A stretch of 64,000 nucleotides of DNA from Janthinobacterium violaceinigrum (GTDB lineage Bacteria; Pseudomonadota; Gammaproteobacteria; Burkholderiales; Burkholderiaceae_D), in NCBI RefSeq assembly GCF_009208555.1, contig NZ_WFLI01000002.1, forward strand, positions 1-64,000, in the 5' to 3' direction. Position numbers and translations under genes: made by a program. The notes below the pieces were generated by a model. That model was not told where the DNA came from, did not search any database, and worked only from the letters and a program-made list of their open reading frames with translations. Positions 45,178 to 56,470 of the stretch are shown piece by piece (position 1 is the stretch's first letter; every line of letters starts with the position of its first letter).

Positions 45178-45366
45178 GAGGGAGCGAGATACGGAAGAAA
45201 GTTGAAAAAATGCATCATGCGAGGCAGCGGCAGGCGCGCCAGGCAAGAGGCCGAACCTGATATTTTACGCGAAAACACGGGCCTTTAGGGATAAGTTGTC
45301 CGAAACGCTGCCGCACAGCCCTAAAAACACCGCATTTTACGCCTTCCCGCAACAGCATGGCGGGCA

Positions 45367-45400
45367 CAAAAAAACGGGGCCGGCATTCACGCCGGCCCCG
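45367..45400 (-). terminator. Rho-independent terminator after hflC
   Basis: CGGGGCCGGC (45375-45384) and GCCGGCCCCG (45391-45400) with a six-base loop, followed on the minus strand by seven T residues. Confidence 0.93.
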
Positions 45401-45447
45401 CTGCTGCCGCACCCGTCATTGCGGACAGGCGCAGTCTGGATGCTGCC

Positions 45448-46335
45448 TTACTTCTTGGCCGGACCGGCTGCGCCGCCGCCCTTGAAGTACTTGAAGAATT
45501 CCGAACTCGGATCGACCACCATCACGTCGCCCTTGTCCTTGAAGGTGGCGCGGTAGGCTTCCAGGCTACGGTAAAACTTGTAGAACTCCGGATTCTTGCC
45601 AAACGCTTCCGCATAGATCTGCGATGCCTTGGCATCGCCCTCGCCGCGGATCTTCTCGGCTTCGCGGTACGCTTCGGCCAGGATCACCGTGCGCTGCTTG
45701 TCGGCGTCGGCGCGGATCTTCTCGGAGTCGGCCGAACCGGTCGAACGCAGCTCATTGGCCACGCGCACGCGCTCGGACTTCATGCGCTCGTACACGGAGT
45801 TGTTGATCTGCTCGACGTAATCGACGCGTTTCAGGCGCACGTCGACGATTTCTACGCCGATGGCCTTGGCTTCGGCCGACACCTTGGCCAGGATCGCTTC
45901 CATCACCTTGCCGCGCTGGCCCGAGATCACTTCGCGCACGGTGCGCTTGGTGATTTCATCGTTCAGCGCCGCCTTGACGATTTGCGACATGCGGTTGCGG
46001 GCCGGCTTTTCATCGCCGCCAAAGCTGCGGAAATACAGCCGTGGATCGGCGATGCGCCACTTCACGTAGGCGTCGACGAGGATGTTCTTCTTCTCGGCCG
46101 TGATGAAGCGTTCCGGCTCCGGCGTATCCAGGGTCAGGATGCGCTTGTCCAGGTACAGCACGTTCTGGAACGGCGGCGGCAGCTTGAAATACAGGCCCGG
46201 CGTGCTGATGACTTCCTTGACTTCGCCGAGGGCGAAGACGACCGCATACTTACGCTGGTCGACCACGAACACGGTCGAGGACAAAAGCATGATCGCGATA
46301 AAGCCCGCGATCAGGGCGGCTACGATACGGTTCAT
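45448..46335 (-). CDS. hflC: membrane protease modulator HflC
   Basis: 295 residues with one N-terminal membrane anchor (IVAALIAGFIAIMLLSSTVFVVD) and an SPFH/prohibitin domain (KYAVVFALGEVKEVISTPGLYFKLP). The coiled C-terminal half is rich in Ala, Glu and Arg. It forms the HflKC complex with HflK around FtsH in the inner membrane and limits FtsH proteolysis. Its ATG overlaps the hflK stop by one base (TAATG). A terminator follows. Confidence 0.95.
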   Translation of the reverse strand: MNRIVAALIAGFIAIMLLSSTVFVVDQRKYAVVFALGEVKEVISTPGLYFKLPPPFQNVLYLDKRILTLDTPEPERFITAEKKNILVDAYVKWRIADPRLYFRSFGGDEKPARNRMSQIVKAALNDEITKRTVREVISGQRGKVMEAILAKVSAEAKAIGVEIVDVRLKRVDYVEQINNSVYERMKSERVRVANELRSTGSADSEKIRADADKQRTVILAEAYREAEKIRGEGDAKASQIYAEAFGKNPEFYKFYRSLEAYRATFKDKGDVMVVDPSSEFFKYFKGGGAAGPAKK

Positions 46336-47627
46336 TAGCGGCTCTCCCGTTCACGCGAAGAGCGGCTGTCGCGGCGCGTATTGACTTCTACTGTCGGCAT
46401 GGCTTCCTGTGGCAAAACGGTGTTGGCTGCGGGTGTCGCGGCAGCACGGGCGGCGGTAGCGGCGGCATCGGTGGCAGCCGTCTGGGCGATCAGCTTGTCG
46501 AGCGGCAGGTACAGCAGATTGCTGCCCGTCTTCGCGTCGACCATGACCTTGCTGGCACTGCTGAACACTTGCTGCATCGTTTCCAGGTACATGCGGTCGC
46601 GCGTGACGACCGGCGCCTTCTGGTACTCGACCAGCACCTGCTTGAAGCGCGAAGCATTACCGGCCGCGTTCTCGGTCACCATCGCGCTATAGGCTGCGGC
46701 TTCCTCCATCAGGCGGAAAGCGGCGCCGCGCGCTTTTGGAATGACGTCGTTGGCGTAGGCCTGGCCTTCATTCTTCTGGCGTTCACGGTCCTGGCCAGCC
46801 TTGACGGCATCGTCGAAGGCGGCTTGCACCTGCTCCGGCGGCTGCACGGCCTGCATCGTCACGTTGGTGATGACGGCGCCGACCTTGTAGCGGTCGAGAA
46901 TCTGCTGCATCAGCTGCTGCGTATCGTAAGCCACTTTTTCGCGGCCTTCGTACAGCACGAAGTCCATCTTGCTGCGGCCGACCACTTCGCGGATCGCCGT
47001 TTCGGCGACCTGGCGCAAGGTGTCTTCCTGGTCGCGCGTGTTGAACAGCCACGCCACGGGGTCTTTCAGGGTGTACTGCACCGCGAACTGGATGTCGATG
47101 ATGTTCTCATCGTCCGTCAGCATCAGCGACTCGCTGGCCTGCTTGTTGCGCAGCGACTGGCGATAACCCACTTCCACCGTGCGCACCTGCGACACGTTGA
47201 CGGTTTCGTCGGTCTGGAACGGGTACGGCCAGCGCCAGTTGAAACCGGCCGGCGTGGTGTGACTGTACTTGCCGAACGTAAGCACGACGCCGTTCTGGCC
47301 CTCTTGCACGATGAAGGCGCCGCTGGCGAGCCAGATGAAGACGGCGATCACGCCGACCACGCCGGCGGTGATGCCGGCGCCCTTCATGTCGGGACGCGGG
47401 CCGCTGCCGCCGCCGTTGTTATTGCCGCCGTTGTCGGGACGGTTCTTCTGTCCGAAAAAGGCGTTCAGGCGCTGATTGAAATCGCGCCACAGCTGATCGA
47501 GGTCCGGCGGACCTTCGCCGGGCTTTTTGCCTTCTTGGGCTTTCTTGCCGTCGTCCTTGCGATTGCCCCAGCGGGGATCGTTCAGGGACAACTTCAAGCC
47601 TGTTTTTTTGAGTAGGGAGACAAGCAT
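46335..47627 (-). CDS. hflK: membrane protease modulator HflK
   Basis: 430 residues. A Gly/Asn-rich N-terminal cytoplasmic tail (DDGKKAQEGKKPGEGPPDLD, then PDNGGNNNGGGSGPRP) precedes a single membrane segment (AGITAGVVGVIAVFIWLASG) and the SPFH domain (QEGQNGVVLTFGKYSHTTPAG). The C-terminus is Ala/Thr-rich. It is the partner of HflC. It lies two bases after hflX and overlaps hflC by one base, in an hflX-hflK-hflC operon. Confidence 0.95.
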   Translation of the reverse strand: MLVSLLKKTGLKLSLNDPRWGNRKDDGKKAQEGKKPGEGPPDLDQLWRDFNQRLNAFFGQKNRPDNGGNNNGGGSGPRPDMKGAGITAGVVGVIAVFIWLASGAFIVQEGQNGVVLTFGKYSHTTPAGFNWRWPYPFQTDETVNVSQVRTVEVGYRQSLRNKQASESLMLTDDENIIDIQFAVQYTLKDPVAWLFNTRDQEDTLRQVAETAIREVVGRSKMDFVLYEGREKVAYDTQQLMQQILDRYKVGAVITNVTMQAVQPPEQVQAAFDDAVKAGQDRERQKNEGQAYANDVIPKARGAAFRLMEEAAAYSAMVTENAAGNASRFKQVLVEYQKAPVVTRDRMYLETMQQVFSSASKVMVDAKTGSNLLYLPLDKLIAQTAATDAAATAARAAATPAANTVLPQEAMPTVEVNTRRDSRSSRERESR

Positions 47628-47629
47628 AA

Positions 47630-48853
47630 CTATCGTGTTCCGACTTGGGAGTGGGTGGAAAACCTATCGTCCTCGCCAGGCTCTTCGTCCTGGTCCGGGG
47701 CGGCGCCATCGTGCTGGTCGTACTGACCGTCAAACTGATCTTCCTGCTGTGCTTCGCCTTGCTGATAGAGGTGAGCCGAACCGGGCGCCTTCCTGGCCAT
47801 CTCGACAATGGCATCGCGCAGCAGGTCGAGCCCGCTGCCCTTCTGCGCACTGACGAACACGCGACTGATCGTAGCATATTCGTCGCGCTCCACCGAAGGC
47901 TCCAGCCCGGCCGCATCGATCTTGTTCCACACGAGAATCTGCGGAATATGATCGGCGCCGATCTCTTTCAAGACCAAGTTGACCTGCTCGATCTGCTCCA
48001 TGCGCACCGGCGACGCGGCGTCGACGACGTGCAGCAGCAGATCGGCATGGATGGTTTCTTCGAGCGTGGCGCGGAAAGCGGCCACCAGCTGATGGGGCAA
48101 TTCGCGCACGAAGCCGACCGTGTCGGAGATCACCACATTGCCCACGTCCTGGCCCAGGTAAACCCGGCGCGAGGTGGTGTCCAGGGTGGCGAACAACTGG
48201 TCGGCCACATACACGCCAGCCTTGGTCACGGCATTGAACAGCGTCGACTTGCCGGCATTGGTATAGCCGACCAGGGACACGGAGAATGTGTGATTGCGGC
48301 CGCGCGCGCGGCGCTGCGTTTCGCGCTGCTTGTGCAGCTTTTCCAGGCGCGCGCGCAAGGCCTTGACGCGGTCGCCGATCAGCCGGCGGTCGGTCTCGAG
48401 CTGCGTCTCGCCGGGACCGCGCAAGCCGATACCGCCCTTTTGCCGTTCCAAGTGGGTCCAGCCGCGGATCAGGCGCGTGGCCAGATGCTGCAGCTGGGCC
48501 AGCTCGACTTGCAGCTTGCCCTCGTGGCTCTTCGCGCGCTGCGCGAAGATGTCGAGGATCAGGCTGGTACGGTCGAGCACGCGCACATTCAGGCGCTTTT
48601 CCAGATTGCGCTGCTGGGCAGGTGAAAGGGCGTGGTTGAAGATGACGATTTCCAGGCCATCGTTGACGACGACGTCGCCAATTTCATCGGCCTTGCCGCT
48701 GCCGACGAAATACGCGGAATCGGGACTGGAACGCTTGGCCGTGATGGTGGAAATCGGGTCCGCGCCAGCCGAGCGCGACAACAGCATGAGTTCCTCCATG
48801 CTGGCGGCGAAGTCGCTGTGACCGAAGTCAACCCCGACTAGTGCCGCGCGCAT
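47630..48853 (-). CDS. hflX: ribosome-associated GTPase HflX
   Basis: 407 residues. The N-terminal HflX domain ends in RGPGETQLETDRR, and the G domain has G1 GYTNAGKSTLF, G2/G3 ATLDTTSRR and DTVGFVRELPHQL, and G4 WNKID. The last ~40 residues are acidic (DGAAPDQDEEPGEDDRFS). It splits or rescues stalled ribosomes under stress. It is 114 bases downstream of hfq and directly upstream of hflK. Confidence 0.96.
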   Translation of the reverse strand: MRAALVGVDFGHSDFAASMEELMLLSRSAGADPISTITAKRSSPDSAYFVGSGKADEIGDVVVNDGLEIVIFNHALSPAQQRNLEKRLNVRVLDRTSLILDIFAQRAKSHEGKLQVELAQLQHLATRLIRGWTHLERQKGGIGLRGPGETQLETDRRLIGDRVKALRARLEKLHKQRETQRRARGRNHTFSVSLVGYTNAGKSTLFNAVTKAGVYVADQLFATLDTTSRRVYLGQDVGNVVISDTVGFVRELPHQLVAAFRATLEETIHADLLLHVVDAASPVRMEQIEQVNLVLKEIGADHIPQILVWNKIDAAGLEPSVERDEYATISRVFVSAQKGSGLDLLRDAIVEMARKAPGSAHLYQQGEAQQEDQFDGQYDQHDGAAPDQDEEPGEDDRFSTHSQVGTR

Positions 48854-48967
48854 GATGGCATCAGATAAGTTGCGGCGGACGCCGACGCCGATGCAAACGC
48901 ATCAGCGCCGCTGGCGCGGACGGGGGCGATGGAGGGTGAAAGGCGCTGGGCCGTCAAGCTCAACGCT

Positions 48968-49204
48968 TTACTCCGCTTCAGATTCAATATTGAGATTGAC
49001 GGCACGGGCCGGCACCACTGTCGAGATGGCATGCTTGTACACCATCTGTGTCACCGTATTGCGCAGCAATACGACATATTGATCGAACGATTCGATATGG
49101 CCCTGCAATTTAATGCCATTGACCAGGTAGATCGAGACAGGAACATGCTCTTTGCGTAATGCATTGAGGAATGGGTCTTGTAACAGTTGCCCTTTGTTGC
49201 TCAT
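48968..49204 (-). CDS. hfq: RNA chaperone Hfq
   Basis: 78 residues, standard length. Sm1 motif: [29 protein letters not shown] in outline; Sm2: [14 protein letters not shown]. It forms a hexameric ring that pairs small RNAs with mRNAs. It lies between der and hflX, the usual order. The C-terminal tail is short, as in other betaproteobacteria. Confidence 0.98.
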   Translation of the reverse strand: MSNKGQLLQDPFLNALRKEHVPVSIYLVNGIKLQGHIESFDQYVVLLRNTVTQMVYKHAISTVVPARAVNLNIESEAE

Positions 49205-49389
49205 AACAGCTCCGTTGTTTATGTTGTTGTGTAAGAATTGGAGGCGACTCGCTTGATTTCAAGTGCTCTCACACCTTTCAAAGAGAGAAAGATGCTTCAT
49301 AGCTACTGTAACCTGTTTTCGCGATCGCTGTCGCGCATGGCGCATTAACACTTTATTATTTCCGTGCAAGAGCCATTGAATTGGCTGTC

Positions 49390-49414
49390 GGCGCCGCATT
49401 ATCTCTGCGGCGCC
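49390..49414. other. GC-rich hairpin downstream of der
   Basis: GGCGCCGC (49390-49397) and GCGGCGCC (49407-49414) with a nine-base loop, 40 bases past the der stop. It has no T-run on either strand, so it could be a weak terminator, a 3' RNA stabiliser or part of the hfq leader. Confidence 0.4.
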
Positions 49415-49453
49415 TTAATTGATACTTAATCCAGCACAATACTCAGCGCAATT

Positions 49454-50800
49454 TTACTTGCTTGGCGTGCGTGCAAACGGGTTTTTACCCGTGCGCAGTT
49501 CAATGCGCAGCGGCGTGCCGACCAGAGCAAACGTATCGCGGAAATGTTTTTCCAGATAGCGCTTGTATGGATCGCCAACGGCGTCGAGTGCATTGCCGTG
49601 AATAACGATCACAGGCGGGTTCATGCCGCCCTGGTGGGCGTAGCGCAGCTTCGGACGAATCGAGCCCTTGCGGCGCGGTTCCTGCTTCTCCACAGCCTCG
49701 ATCAGGGCGCGCGTCAGCTTCGGCGTCGACAGGTCGCACATGGCGGCTGCATACGCCGCGTTAAGTGACTTCATCAGCGGACCGATGTTGGTGCCCTTCA
49801 GCGCCGAAATGAAATGCATCTGCGCAAACGACAGGAAATCGAGCTTGCGGTCGATATCGATCTTGATTTCATCGCGCTGGTGCGATTGCAAGCCATCCCA
49901 TTTGTTCACGGCCACCACCAGTGCGCGGCCCGATTCCAGGATGAAGCCGGCGATATGCGCGTCCTGCTCGGAAATATCCTGCTGCGCGTCGAGCATCAGC
50001 ACGACCACGTTGGCTTCGGAAATCGACTGCAGGGTTTTCACCACCGAGAATTTCTCGATCGCTTCAAACACCTTGCCGCGGCGGCGGATACCGGCCGTGT
50101 CGATCAAGGTGTATTGCTGGCCATCGCGCTCGAACGGGATCTCGATCGAATCGCGCGTCGTGCCCGGCATGTCGAAGGCGATCACGCGCTCTTCGCCCAG
50201 CAGGGTGTTGATCAAGGTCGACTTGCCCACGTTCGGGCGGCCGACGAGGGCGATCTTGATGCCGCGGTCCGTCTTTTCCAGCTCTTCTGGCTCATCCGGA
50301 CGCTGCGCGAACGCCAGGTCCAGCATCACTTCGACGAGGTCGTTGACGCCGTCGCCGTGCGCCGACGAGATCGCATACGGATCGCCCATGCCCAATTCAT
50401 AGAATTCGGACACGACGGCCGTATAGCGCATGCCTTCGCTCTTGTTGACCACCAGCAAGACCGGGCGGCCGCTCTTGCGCAGGAAGTCGACGATGGTCTT
50501 GTCATGCGGGGTCAGGCCCTGGCGGCCGTCCACGATGAACACCACCACGTCGGCCTCGGCCACGGCCTGCTTGGTCTGCAGTGCCATCTGGTGCATGATG
50601 CCTTCCTTGGCGACGGGTTCGAAACCACCCGTATCGATGACCAGGAAGGGACGTTCGCCGACACGGCCTTCGCCATAGTGACGATCGCGCGTCAACCCAG
50701 GCAAATCCGCCACCAGCGCATCGCGCGAGCGGGTCAGACGATTGAATAAAGTCGATTTCCCAACATTGGGTCGACCTACTAGTGCAATTACCGGCTTCAT
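49454..50800 (-). CDS. der: ribosome biogenesis GTPase Der
   Basis: 448 residues with two tandem G domains. The first has [14 protein letters not shown] and TRDRHYGEG; the second repeats [15 protein letters not shown] and [14 protein letters not shown]-like C-terminal domain follows. It is essential for 50S subunit assembly. It starts four bases after the bamB stop, so the two are probably cotranscribed. Confidence 0.97.
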   Translation of the reverse strand: MKPVIALVGRPNVGKSTLFNRLTRSRDALVADLPGLTRDRHYGEGRVGERPFLVIDTGGFEPVAKEGIMHQMALQTKQAVAEADVVVFIVDGRQGLTPHDKTIVDFLRKSGRPVLLVVNKSEGMRYTAVVSEFYELGMGDPYAISSAHGDGVNDLVEVMLDLAFAQRPDEPEELEKTDRGIKIALVGRPNVGKSTLINTLLGEERVIAFDMPGTTRDSIEIPFERDGQQYTLIDTAGIRRRGKVFEAIEKFSVVKTLQSISEANVVVLMLDAQQDISEQDAHIAGFILESGRALVVAVNKWDGLQSHQRDEIKIDIDRKLDFLSFAQMHFISALKGTNIGPLMKSLNAAYAAAMCDLSTPKLTRALIEAVEKQEPRRKGSIRPKLRYAHQGGMNPPVIVIHGNALDAVGDPYKRYLEKHFRDTFALVGTPLRIELRTGKNPFARTPSK

Positions 50801-50804
50801 TGTA

Positions 50805-51950
50805 TTACTCGACCGCGAGAGCGGTCACTGTCCCTGATTGGGTTTGAAAAATCAAATTCGAACCGGCAACAACGGGAGCCGAAACAATCGGACTGCCGTC
50901 GGTACTGACCCGACCTATTAATGCGCCATCTTCCCGTGACAGGAAGTGGATATAACCTTGATAGTCACCGACGGCAACGCTGCGGCCAAACGAGGCCGGC
51001 GTCGACAGGCGGCGGCGCGCCAGCGCCTCATTCTTCCAGGCGCTCTGGCCGCCTTCGCGGCTGAACGCCACCACGGCGCCCTGGGCGTCTGCTGCAAACA
51101 CGAAACGCTGGTCGACGGCCACGCCCACATCGGACGAGATCGGCTTGGTCCAGCGCGGCACGCCCGTGGCGGCATCGAAGCAGCCGGCCTTGCCCTGGTA
51201 CGTGACGGTGCACACTTCGCCTTCGAACACCACCGGCGTGCCGGCGATGTCGGAGACGCGCTCCAGTTCGGTAGCGCCGCGCGGTTCGCTGACGACGATC
51301 TCCCAGCGTACCACACCGGTGGCGGCCGTCAGTGCCAGCAGCTTGCCGCCCGGCTGGGCCACATACACGTTCGCGCCGCCCAGCACCATGCCCGGCGCAT
51401 TGCGCAGGGTCAGTGCCGGCGTGGCGCGCTGCACCGTCCACTTGCGTTCGCCCGTCTTGGCGTCGAAGCCGACGATGCGGTTGTCCACGCTGCGCACGAC
51501 GACCACGCCCTGGCCCACGACAGGCGGCGTCAGCACTTCGCTGGACGCCTGCGCCTTCCACAGCTGCTTGCCGTCGGCATCAAAGGCCAGCACGGCGCCC
51601 TTGGCGGCGCCCACGGCCACCAGCGTGCCATCGCTGCCGGCGCTCGAGGTGATGTCGCTGCCCGCCTTGACGCGCCACGTTTCACGGCCGCTGGCCGCAT
51701 CCAGGCGCGCCAGCGCGCCATCGGCATTGACCACGTACAGGCTGTTGCCGGCCAGCGCAGGCGTAAACGCGTACACGCCGGCCTTGCCGATCGAATACTT
51801 CCAGGCGTCGCGCACGGCGATGCTCGATTTTAACTCGACCAGCTTGGCCGGCTCGACTTTCGGATCTTTCGAGGCGAACGGGTTCCACGACGAGCAACCG
51901 GCCATCAGGGCCAACAGACTTGCAGCTACCAGCTTTTCAGTGACACGCAT
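50805..51950 (-). CDS. bamB: outer membrane assembly lipoprotein BamB
   Basis: 381 residues. The lipoprotein signal [13 protein letters not shown] has the lipobox Cys at residue 19. The mature part is an eight-bladed beta-propeller with repeats like [37 protein letters not shown] and [21 protein letters not shown]. It is a periplasmic scaffold of the BAM complex. It lies between the yfgM-like gene and der, as in many beta- and gammaproteobacteria. Confidence 0.96.
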   Translation of the reverse strand: MRVTEKLVAASLLALMAGCSSWNPFASKDPKVEPAKLVELKSSIAVRDAWKYSIGKAGVYAFTPALAGNSLYVVNADGALARLDAASGRETWRVKAGSDITSSAGSDGTLVAVGAAKGAVLAFDADGKQLWKAQASSEVLTPPVVGQGVVVVRSVDNRIVGFDAKTGERKWTVQRATPALTLRNAPGMVLGGANVYVAQPGGKLLALTAATGVVRWEIVVSEPRGATELERVSDIAGTPVVFEGEVCTVTYQGKAGCFDAATGVPRWTKPISSDVGVAVDQRFVFAADAQGAVVAFSREGGQSAWKNEALARRRLSTPASFGRSVAVGDYQGYIHFLSREDGALIGRVSTDGSPIVSAPVVAGSNLIFQTQSGTVTALAVE

Positions 51951-52035
51951 AAGTGTTATCCAACCTTTTTCTTGTACTTGTAAGGGCTAGGCCGGCGGCA
52001 CAACACGCCGCGCGGCCAAACCATCAGTGTTCCTG

Positions 52036-52704
52036 TCAGGCGGCAGCCTTGTCAGCCTTGGCCTTGTCTTCCGGTACCGTACCGCCGATCGCTTCCAGTT
52101 TGACCTGGATCAATTGACGGCCTGGATTGTTCTTGTCCGTCGCGGCCAGCGCAGCCAGGTAGGCCGTGCGTGCCTCGGCCAGCTTGTTTTGCGCAACCAG
52201 CACGTCGCCCTTGCGGTCGGCCACGGCGCCCGCAAATTGCGCCACGGTCGCCGTCGCCAGCACTTTCAGCGCTTCATCGTAGGCTTTTTCATCCAGCAGG
52301 ACGCCGGCCAGGCGCAGCTTGGCGATGGCCTTGTACTCTTCCGTGCCGTGCTCGGCGACCCATTGCAGCTGGGTCTTGGCCGTTTTCAGGTCATTCGCGT
52401 CGAACGCCACCTTCGCCGCGGACAGGGCGCTCATCTGCGCATACGCCGTGCCGCTGAAACGCGATTGCATGTCGCCGGCCGCGCGCATCACCTTGGCCGT
52501 ATCCTTGGCGGCGATGGCGTTCTGCAGTTCGTCGTACAGCTGGCCCGCTTGCGCAGCCTGCGTGCGCTGGTAGTACTGCCAGCCGGCCCAGCCGCTGTAG
52601 CCTGCCAGCGCCACGATCAGGACCCAGGAGGTCAGATTGCCATTGCGCTGCCACCAGGCCTTGAGGGTTGCCAGTTGTTCTTGTTCTTCGTGATCGTATG
52701 CCAT
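52036..52704 (-). CDS. YfgM-like tetratricopeptide membrane protein
   Basis: 222 residues. A single membrane segment (LTSWVLIVALAGYSGWAGW) follows a short cytoplasmic start, and the periplasmic domain contains TPR-like repeats (AKTQLQWVAEHGTEEYKAIAKLRLAGVLLDEKAYDEALKV in outline). This matches the YfgM/Sec-translocon-associated family. It may help outer-membrane protein folding next to BamB. It lies between hisS and bamB, the usual position. Confidence 0.9.
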   Translation of the reverse strand: MAYDHEEQEQLATLKAWWQRNGNLTSWVLIVALAGYSGWAGWQYYQRTQAAQAGQLYDELQNAIAAKDTAKVMRAAGDMQSRFSGTAYAQMSALSAAKVAFDANDLKTAKTQLQWVAEHGTEEYKAIAKLRLAGVLLDEKAYDEALKVLATATVAQFAGAVADRKGDVLVAQNKLAEARTAYLAALAATDKNNPGRQLIQVKLEAIGGTVPEDKAKADKAAA

Positions 52705-52758
52705 GGGTCGTCAGTTTGAATGAGTAGTTGATCGAGGGTACAACGGTCTTGCTGCAAA

Positions 52759-54120
52759 TCAGTGGTGGTGATGCACGTGGCCGCCAGGACCGTGGTCATG
52801 GCCGCAATCGTGGTCGCCGATGATCTGGTCCACCACGTAATCGACGACATCGTCGAACGGCACCGTGTTCTGCTGCGCGCCGGCATCGGCTTCGCGCATG
52901 GCTTTCACCGTGGCCACATTGTTGGCGATTTCATCGTCGCCCAGGATCACGGCAAACGCCGCGCCGCTGGCATCGGCCTTTTTCATTTGCGTCTTGAAGC
53001 TGCCGCCACCGTTGCTCGCTGCGCAATGTAGCACAACGTCGAGGCCCGCATCGCGAATCCGCTCGGCCAGCACGAAGGCTTGCAAGCCTGCCTGCTCGCC
53101 CTGGTGCACCAGATAGACGTCGCACTGGGCCGGGGCTTCCGGTTCGGCCGCGTCCTTCATCAGCAGCACCAGGCGCTCCACGCCCATGCCGAAACCGACG
53201 GCGGGCGTCGATTTGCCGCCGAACATTTCCACCATGCCGTCATAGCGGCCGCCGGCGCAGACCGTGCCTTGCGCGCCCAGCTTGTCGCTGACCCACTCGA
53301 ACACGGTGCGGTTGTAGTAATCGAGGCCGCGCACCAGGCGTGGATTGATGGTGAACGGAATATTGTTGTGATTCAAGATCTTCTGCACGCCGTGGAAGTG
53401 GGCCAGCGATTCCTCGCCCAGGTAGTCCAGCAGCTTCGGCGCGCCATTGACCAGGTCCTGCATGGCCGGGTTCTTGGTGTCCAGGATGCGCAGCGGATTG
53501 CTGTGCAGGCGGCGCTTGGCTTCTTCGTCCAGCAGCTCGCTGTGGCTTTCCAGGTAGGCGATCAGGTCCGCGCGGTGGCGCAGGCGCTCGGCCGCGTCGC
53601 CGATCGAATTCAGTTCCAGGCGGATACCTTCCAGGCCCAGGTCGTCCCACAGGCGGCGCGACAGCATGATGATTTCCGCGTCGATATCGGGGCCCGTGAA
53701 ACCGATGGCTTCCACGCCGAACTGGTGGAACTGGCGGTAGCGGCCTTTTTGCGGGCGCTCGTGGCGGAACATCTGGCCCTTGTACCACAGGCGTTTCGGG
53801 CCTTCGTAGACGAGGTTGTGCTCGACCACGGCGCGCACCACGCCGGCCGTGCCTTCAGGACGCAGGGTCAGGTTGTCACCGTTCATCGAATCGGTGAACG
53901 AATACATTTCCTTTTCCACGATATCGGTCACGGCGCCGATGGCGCGCGCAAACAATTTCGTTTCTTCCACGATCGGCGTGCGGATCTGCTGGAAGCCATA
54001 GCTTTGCAGCACGGACTGCGCCGTGTTTTCAAACAATTCCCACAGCGGGGCGTCGGCGGGCAGCACGTCATTCATGCCTTTCACCGCGGTAATTTTATCG
54101 AATTTCTTATTTTCGGACAT
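52759..54120 (-). CDS. hisS: histidyl-tRNA synthetase with His-rich tail
   Basis: 453 residues from the ATG at 54120. It is a class II synthetase: motif 1 region [16 protein letters not shown], motif 2 [20 protein letters not shown], histidine loop [15 protein letters not shown] and motif 3 [14 protein letters not shown]. The last 18 residues are unusually His-rich, ending HVHHHH after GHDHGP. It charges tRNA-His in the cytoplasm. It lies between ispG and the yfgM-like gene with about 32 bases to ispG. Confidence 0.97.
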   Translation of the reverse strand: MSENKKFDKITAVKGMNDVLPADAPLWELFENTAQSVLQSYGFQQIRTPIVEETKLFARAIGAVTDIVEKEMYSFTDSMNGDNLTLRPEGTAGVVRAVVEHNLVYEGPKRLWYKGQMFRHERPQKGRYRQFHQFGVEAIGFTGPDIDAEIIMLSRRLWDDLGLEGIRLELNSIGDAAERLRHRADLIAYLESHSELLDEEAKRRLHSNPLRILDTKNPAMQDLVNGAPKLLDYLGEESLAHFHGVQKILNHNNIPFTINPRLVRGLDYYNRTVFEWVSDKLGAQGTVCAGGRYDGMVEMFGGKSTPAVGFGMGVERLVLLMKDAAEPEAPAQCDVYLVHQGEQAGLQAFVLAERIRDAGLDVVLHCAASNGGGSFKTQMKKADASGAAFAVILGDDEIANNVATVKAMREADAGAQQNTVPFDDVVDYVVDQIIGDHDCGHDHGPGGHVHHHH

Positions 54121-54152
54121 AGTGTTCTTCTTTGCTTTTGATCGGATCAGGC

Positions 54153-55421
54153 TCAGGCGGCAACCGTTTTTCCGTAGTGACTCTTTACATAATTCAAGAC
54201 GATGTCCTGGAATTCCTCGACGATGCGTTCGCCGCGCAGGGTAACGACTTTTTCGCCATCCACGAACACGGGTGCGGCCGGCGACTCGCCCGTGCCGGGC
54301 AGGCTGATGCCGATATTCGCATGCTTCGATTCGCCGGGACCGTTGACGATGCAGCCCATGACGGCCACGTTCATCGCTTCCACGCCCGGATACGACTTTT
54401 TCCACTCCGGCATCTGCTCGCGCAGATACGTCTGGATATTGTCGGCCAGTTCCTGGAAGGTGGTCGACGTCGTGCGGCCGCAGCCTGGGCAGGCGATCAC
54501 CATGGGCGCGAACTTGCGCAAGCCCATGGTTTGCAAGATTTCCTGGCCGACGATCACTTCGCGCGTACGGTCGCCGCCCGGTTCCGGGGTGAGCGAAATG
54601 CGGATGGTGTCGCCGATGCCTTCCTGCAGCAATACGGCCAGGGCCGCGGTGGACGCCACGATGCCCTTGCTGCCCATGCCCGCTTCCGTCAAGCCCAGGT
54701 GCAGCGGATAGTCGCAGCGCTGGGCCAGTTCGCGGTACACGGCGATCAGGTCCTGCACGCCGGACACTTTACAGGACAGGATGATCTTGTCGCGGGCCAG
54801 GCCCAGTTCTTCCGCGCGCACGGCATTTTCAATGGCCGACGTCACCAGCGCTTCATACATGACGGCTTGCGCCGGCCACGGTTCGGCGCGGCCCGCGTTT
54901 TCATCCATGATGCGCGCCAGCAAGGCCTGGTCCAGGCTGCCCCAGTTCACGCCGATGCGCACGGGTTTGTCGTAGCGGCACGCCGCTTCGATCATTTGCG
55001 CAAATTGCGTGTCGCGCTTGGCGCCCTTGCCCACGTTGCCCGGATTGATGCGGTACTTCGACAGCGCGCGCGCGCAATCGGGGTAATCGTTGAGCAGGGT
55101 ATGGCCGTTATAGTGGAAATCGCCCACCAGCGGCACGTCGATATCCATCTTGTCGAGCTGCTCGCGGATGTAGGGCACGGCCGCAGCCGCTTCCGGACGG
55201 TCCACCGTCAGGCGCACCAGTTCCGAACCGGCACGCGCCAGTTCCTTGATCTGGATCGCCGTGCCGATGGCATCGGCCGTATCCGTGTTCGTCATCGACT
55301 GCACCACCACGGGGGCGTCGCCGCCCACCCAGATCTGGCGCTGGCCGTGCGCGATCAGCACCTTGCGGCTGTCGCGCCGGCCGGATGGACCAGAGCCGAT
55401 CGCTGTTTTCGAGGTAGCCAT
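54153..55421 (-). CDS. ispG: 4-hydroxy-3-methylbut-2-enyl diphosphate synthase
   Basis: 422 residues. The N-terminal TIM barrel starts near [20 protein letters not shown], and the iron-sulfur ligands include Cys in [10 protein letters not shown] and [12 protein letters not shown]. It is the penultimate enzyme of the non-mevalonate isoprenoid pathway and needs a [4Fe-4S] cluster. It follows rodZ and precedes hisS. Confidence 0.97.
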   Translation of the reverse strand: MATSKTAIGSGPSGRRDSRKVLIAHGQRQIWVGGDAPVVVQSMTNTDTADAIGTAIQIKELARAGSELVRLTVDRPEAAAAVPYIREQLDKMDIDVPLVGDFHYNGHTLLNDYPDCARALSKYRINPGNVGKGAKRDTQFAQMIEAACRYDKPVRIGVNWGSLDQALLARIMDENAGRAEPWPAQAVMYEALVTSAIENAVRAEELGLARDKIILSCKVSGVQDLIAVYRELAQRCDYPLHLGLTEAGMGSKGIVASTAALAVLLQEGIGDTIRISLTPEPGGDRTREVIVGQEILQTMGLRKFAPMVIACPGCGRTTSTTFQELADNIQTYLREQMPEWKKSYPGVEAMNVAVMGCIVNGPGESKHANIGISLPGTGESPAAPVFVDGEKVVTLRGERIVEEFQDIVLNYVKSHYGKTVAA

Positions 55422-55471
55422 AATATTATCTTCTGAGTTTGCTTGAACTGGTTGCCTGATGTACTGGATGC

Positions 55472-56470
55472 TTATTTGATGCTCACGCGCGAGATCGTGC
55501 CGCCGGCAACGGTCGGCAGATCCAGCTTAGCGCCGCGCAAGGTTGCCTGCACGACACCCGGCTTGCCCACCACCAGGGTGGCCGGGCCCGTGATATCGAA
55601 CGTTTCCGTGCTGCCCGCCTTGACCATGCGCGAAATCAGCGGCGTGGTGCCAGGGCGGCGAATTTCCACCCACGAATCCTGCTCCACCTTCAGCACCAGC
55701 GCATTGGCGCCCACGGCTGCGGCGGCAACGGGCGGCGCAACGGCAGCCGTCGCCGCTGGCGCGGGCGCCGGAACGGCCGCTGGCGGTACGGCGGCCACGG
55801 CCGGCGCCGACGCGGCGTTGGCGGCCGGTGCGCCCGTCTGCGTGTCGTTGCCTGGCGGCGGCGGCACGGAAATCAGGGGCACGGACGGCGTCTGCACGGG
55901 CGTCAGATCCTGGCCCGGCTTGATCAGGGTCGTTTCCACGGGGCCCACGTCCGCATGCGCCGTTTCTTTCTCCGCGTGCGAAGACAGCAGGCTGGCCGGC
56001 ACATAGCCAAGTTTATACGCGCCGAAGGCGGCGGCCACGACGACGGCCACGGCGCCGGCGATCCAGAGGGGAGTCTGGTTCGACGAGCGCTGCGTCATCG
56101 ACGGGAAGCGCGATTCGGAAAACGTGGCGGAAATCTCGCGTCGCACGGGCGCGGCCGGGTCTTGCGCCGGCGCCGGGTGGACTTCGATCATGGCCACCAG
56201 CGGCGCCGCGTCGAGACGCACCACCTTGGCATAGGCGCGCACGAAACCGCGCACCACGGCCACGTTCGGCAAGGCCGCCATGTCGCCCTCTTCCAGCGCG
56301 ATCACCTGGCGCGGCGCCAGCTTGAGCTGGTCGGCCACCTGTTCCACGGGCCAGCCCAGCGCTTCGCGCTGCGCCTTCAACTGTGCGCCTGCCAACGCAA
56401 GATTGCCCTGGGGCTGCTGCTGAGGCGTTTCTGCCCACTCTGAATTCATTGGTATCCCTGTCTCACTCAT
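55472..56470 (-). CDS. rodZ: RodZ-like cell-shape protein (HTH + DUF4115)
   Basis: About 332 residues from the ATG at 56470; MNSEW at 56449, preceded by AGGGA, is an alternative. N-terminal HTH_25 domain ([32 protein letters not shown] in outline), a membrane segment ([20 protein letters not shown]), a long Ala/Pro-rich periplasmic linker and a C-terminal DUF4115 domain ([15 protein letters not shown]). RodZ links MreB to the membrane and supports rod shape. The start overlaps the pilW stop by eight bases. Confidence 0.9.
   Translation of the reverse strand: MSETGIPMNSEWAETPQQQPQGNLALAGAQLKAQREALGWPVEQVADQLKLAPRQVIALEEGDMAALPNVAVVRGFVRAYAKVVRLDAAPLVAMIEVHPAPAQDPAAPVRREISATFSESRFPSMTQRSSNQTPLWIAGAVAVVVAAAFGAYKLGYVPASLLSSHAEKETAHADVGPVETTLIKPGQDLTPVQTPSVPLISVPPPPGNDTQTGAPAANAASAPAVAAVPPAAVPAPAPAATAAVAPPVAAAAVGANALVLKVEQDSWVEIRRPGTTPLISRMVKAGSTETFDITGPATLVVGKPGVVQATLRGAKLDLPTVAGGTISRVSIK

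Noticed and set aside
49390..49414. Strong terminator after der
   Set aside because: A good GC hairpin exists but no T-run follows on either strand, so I only list it as a hairpin.
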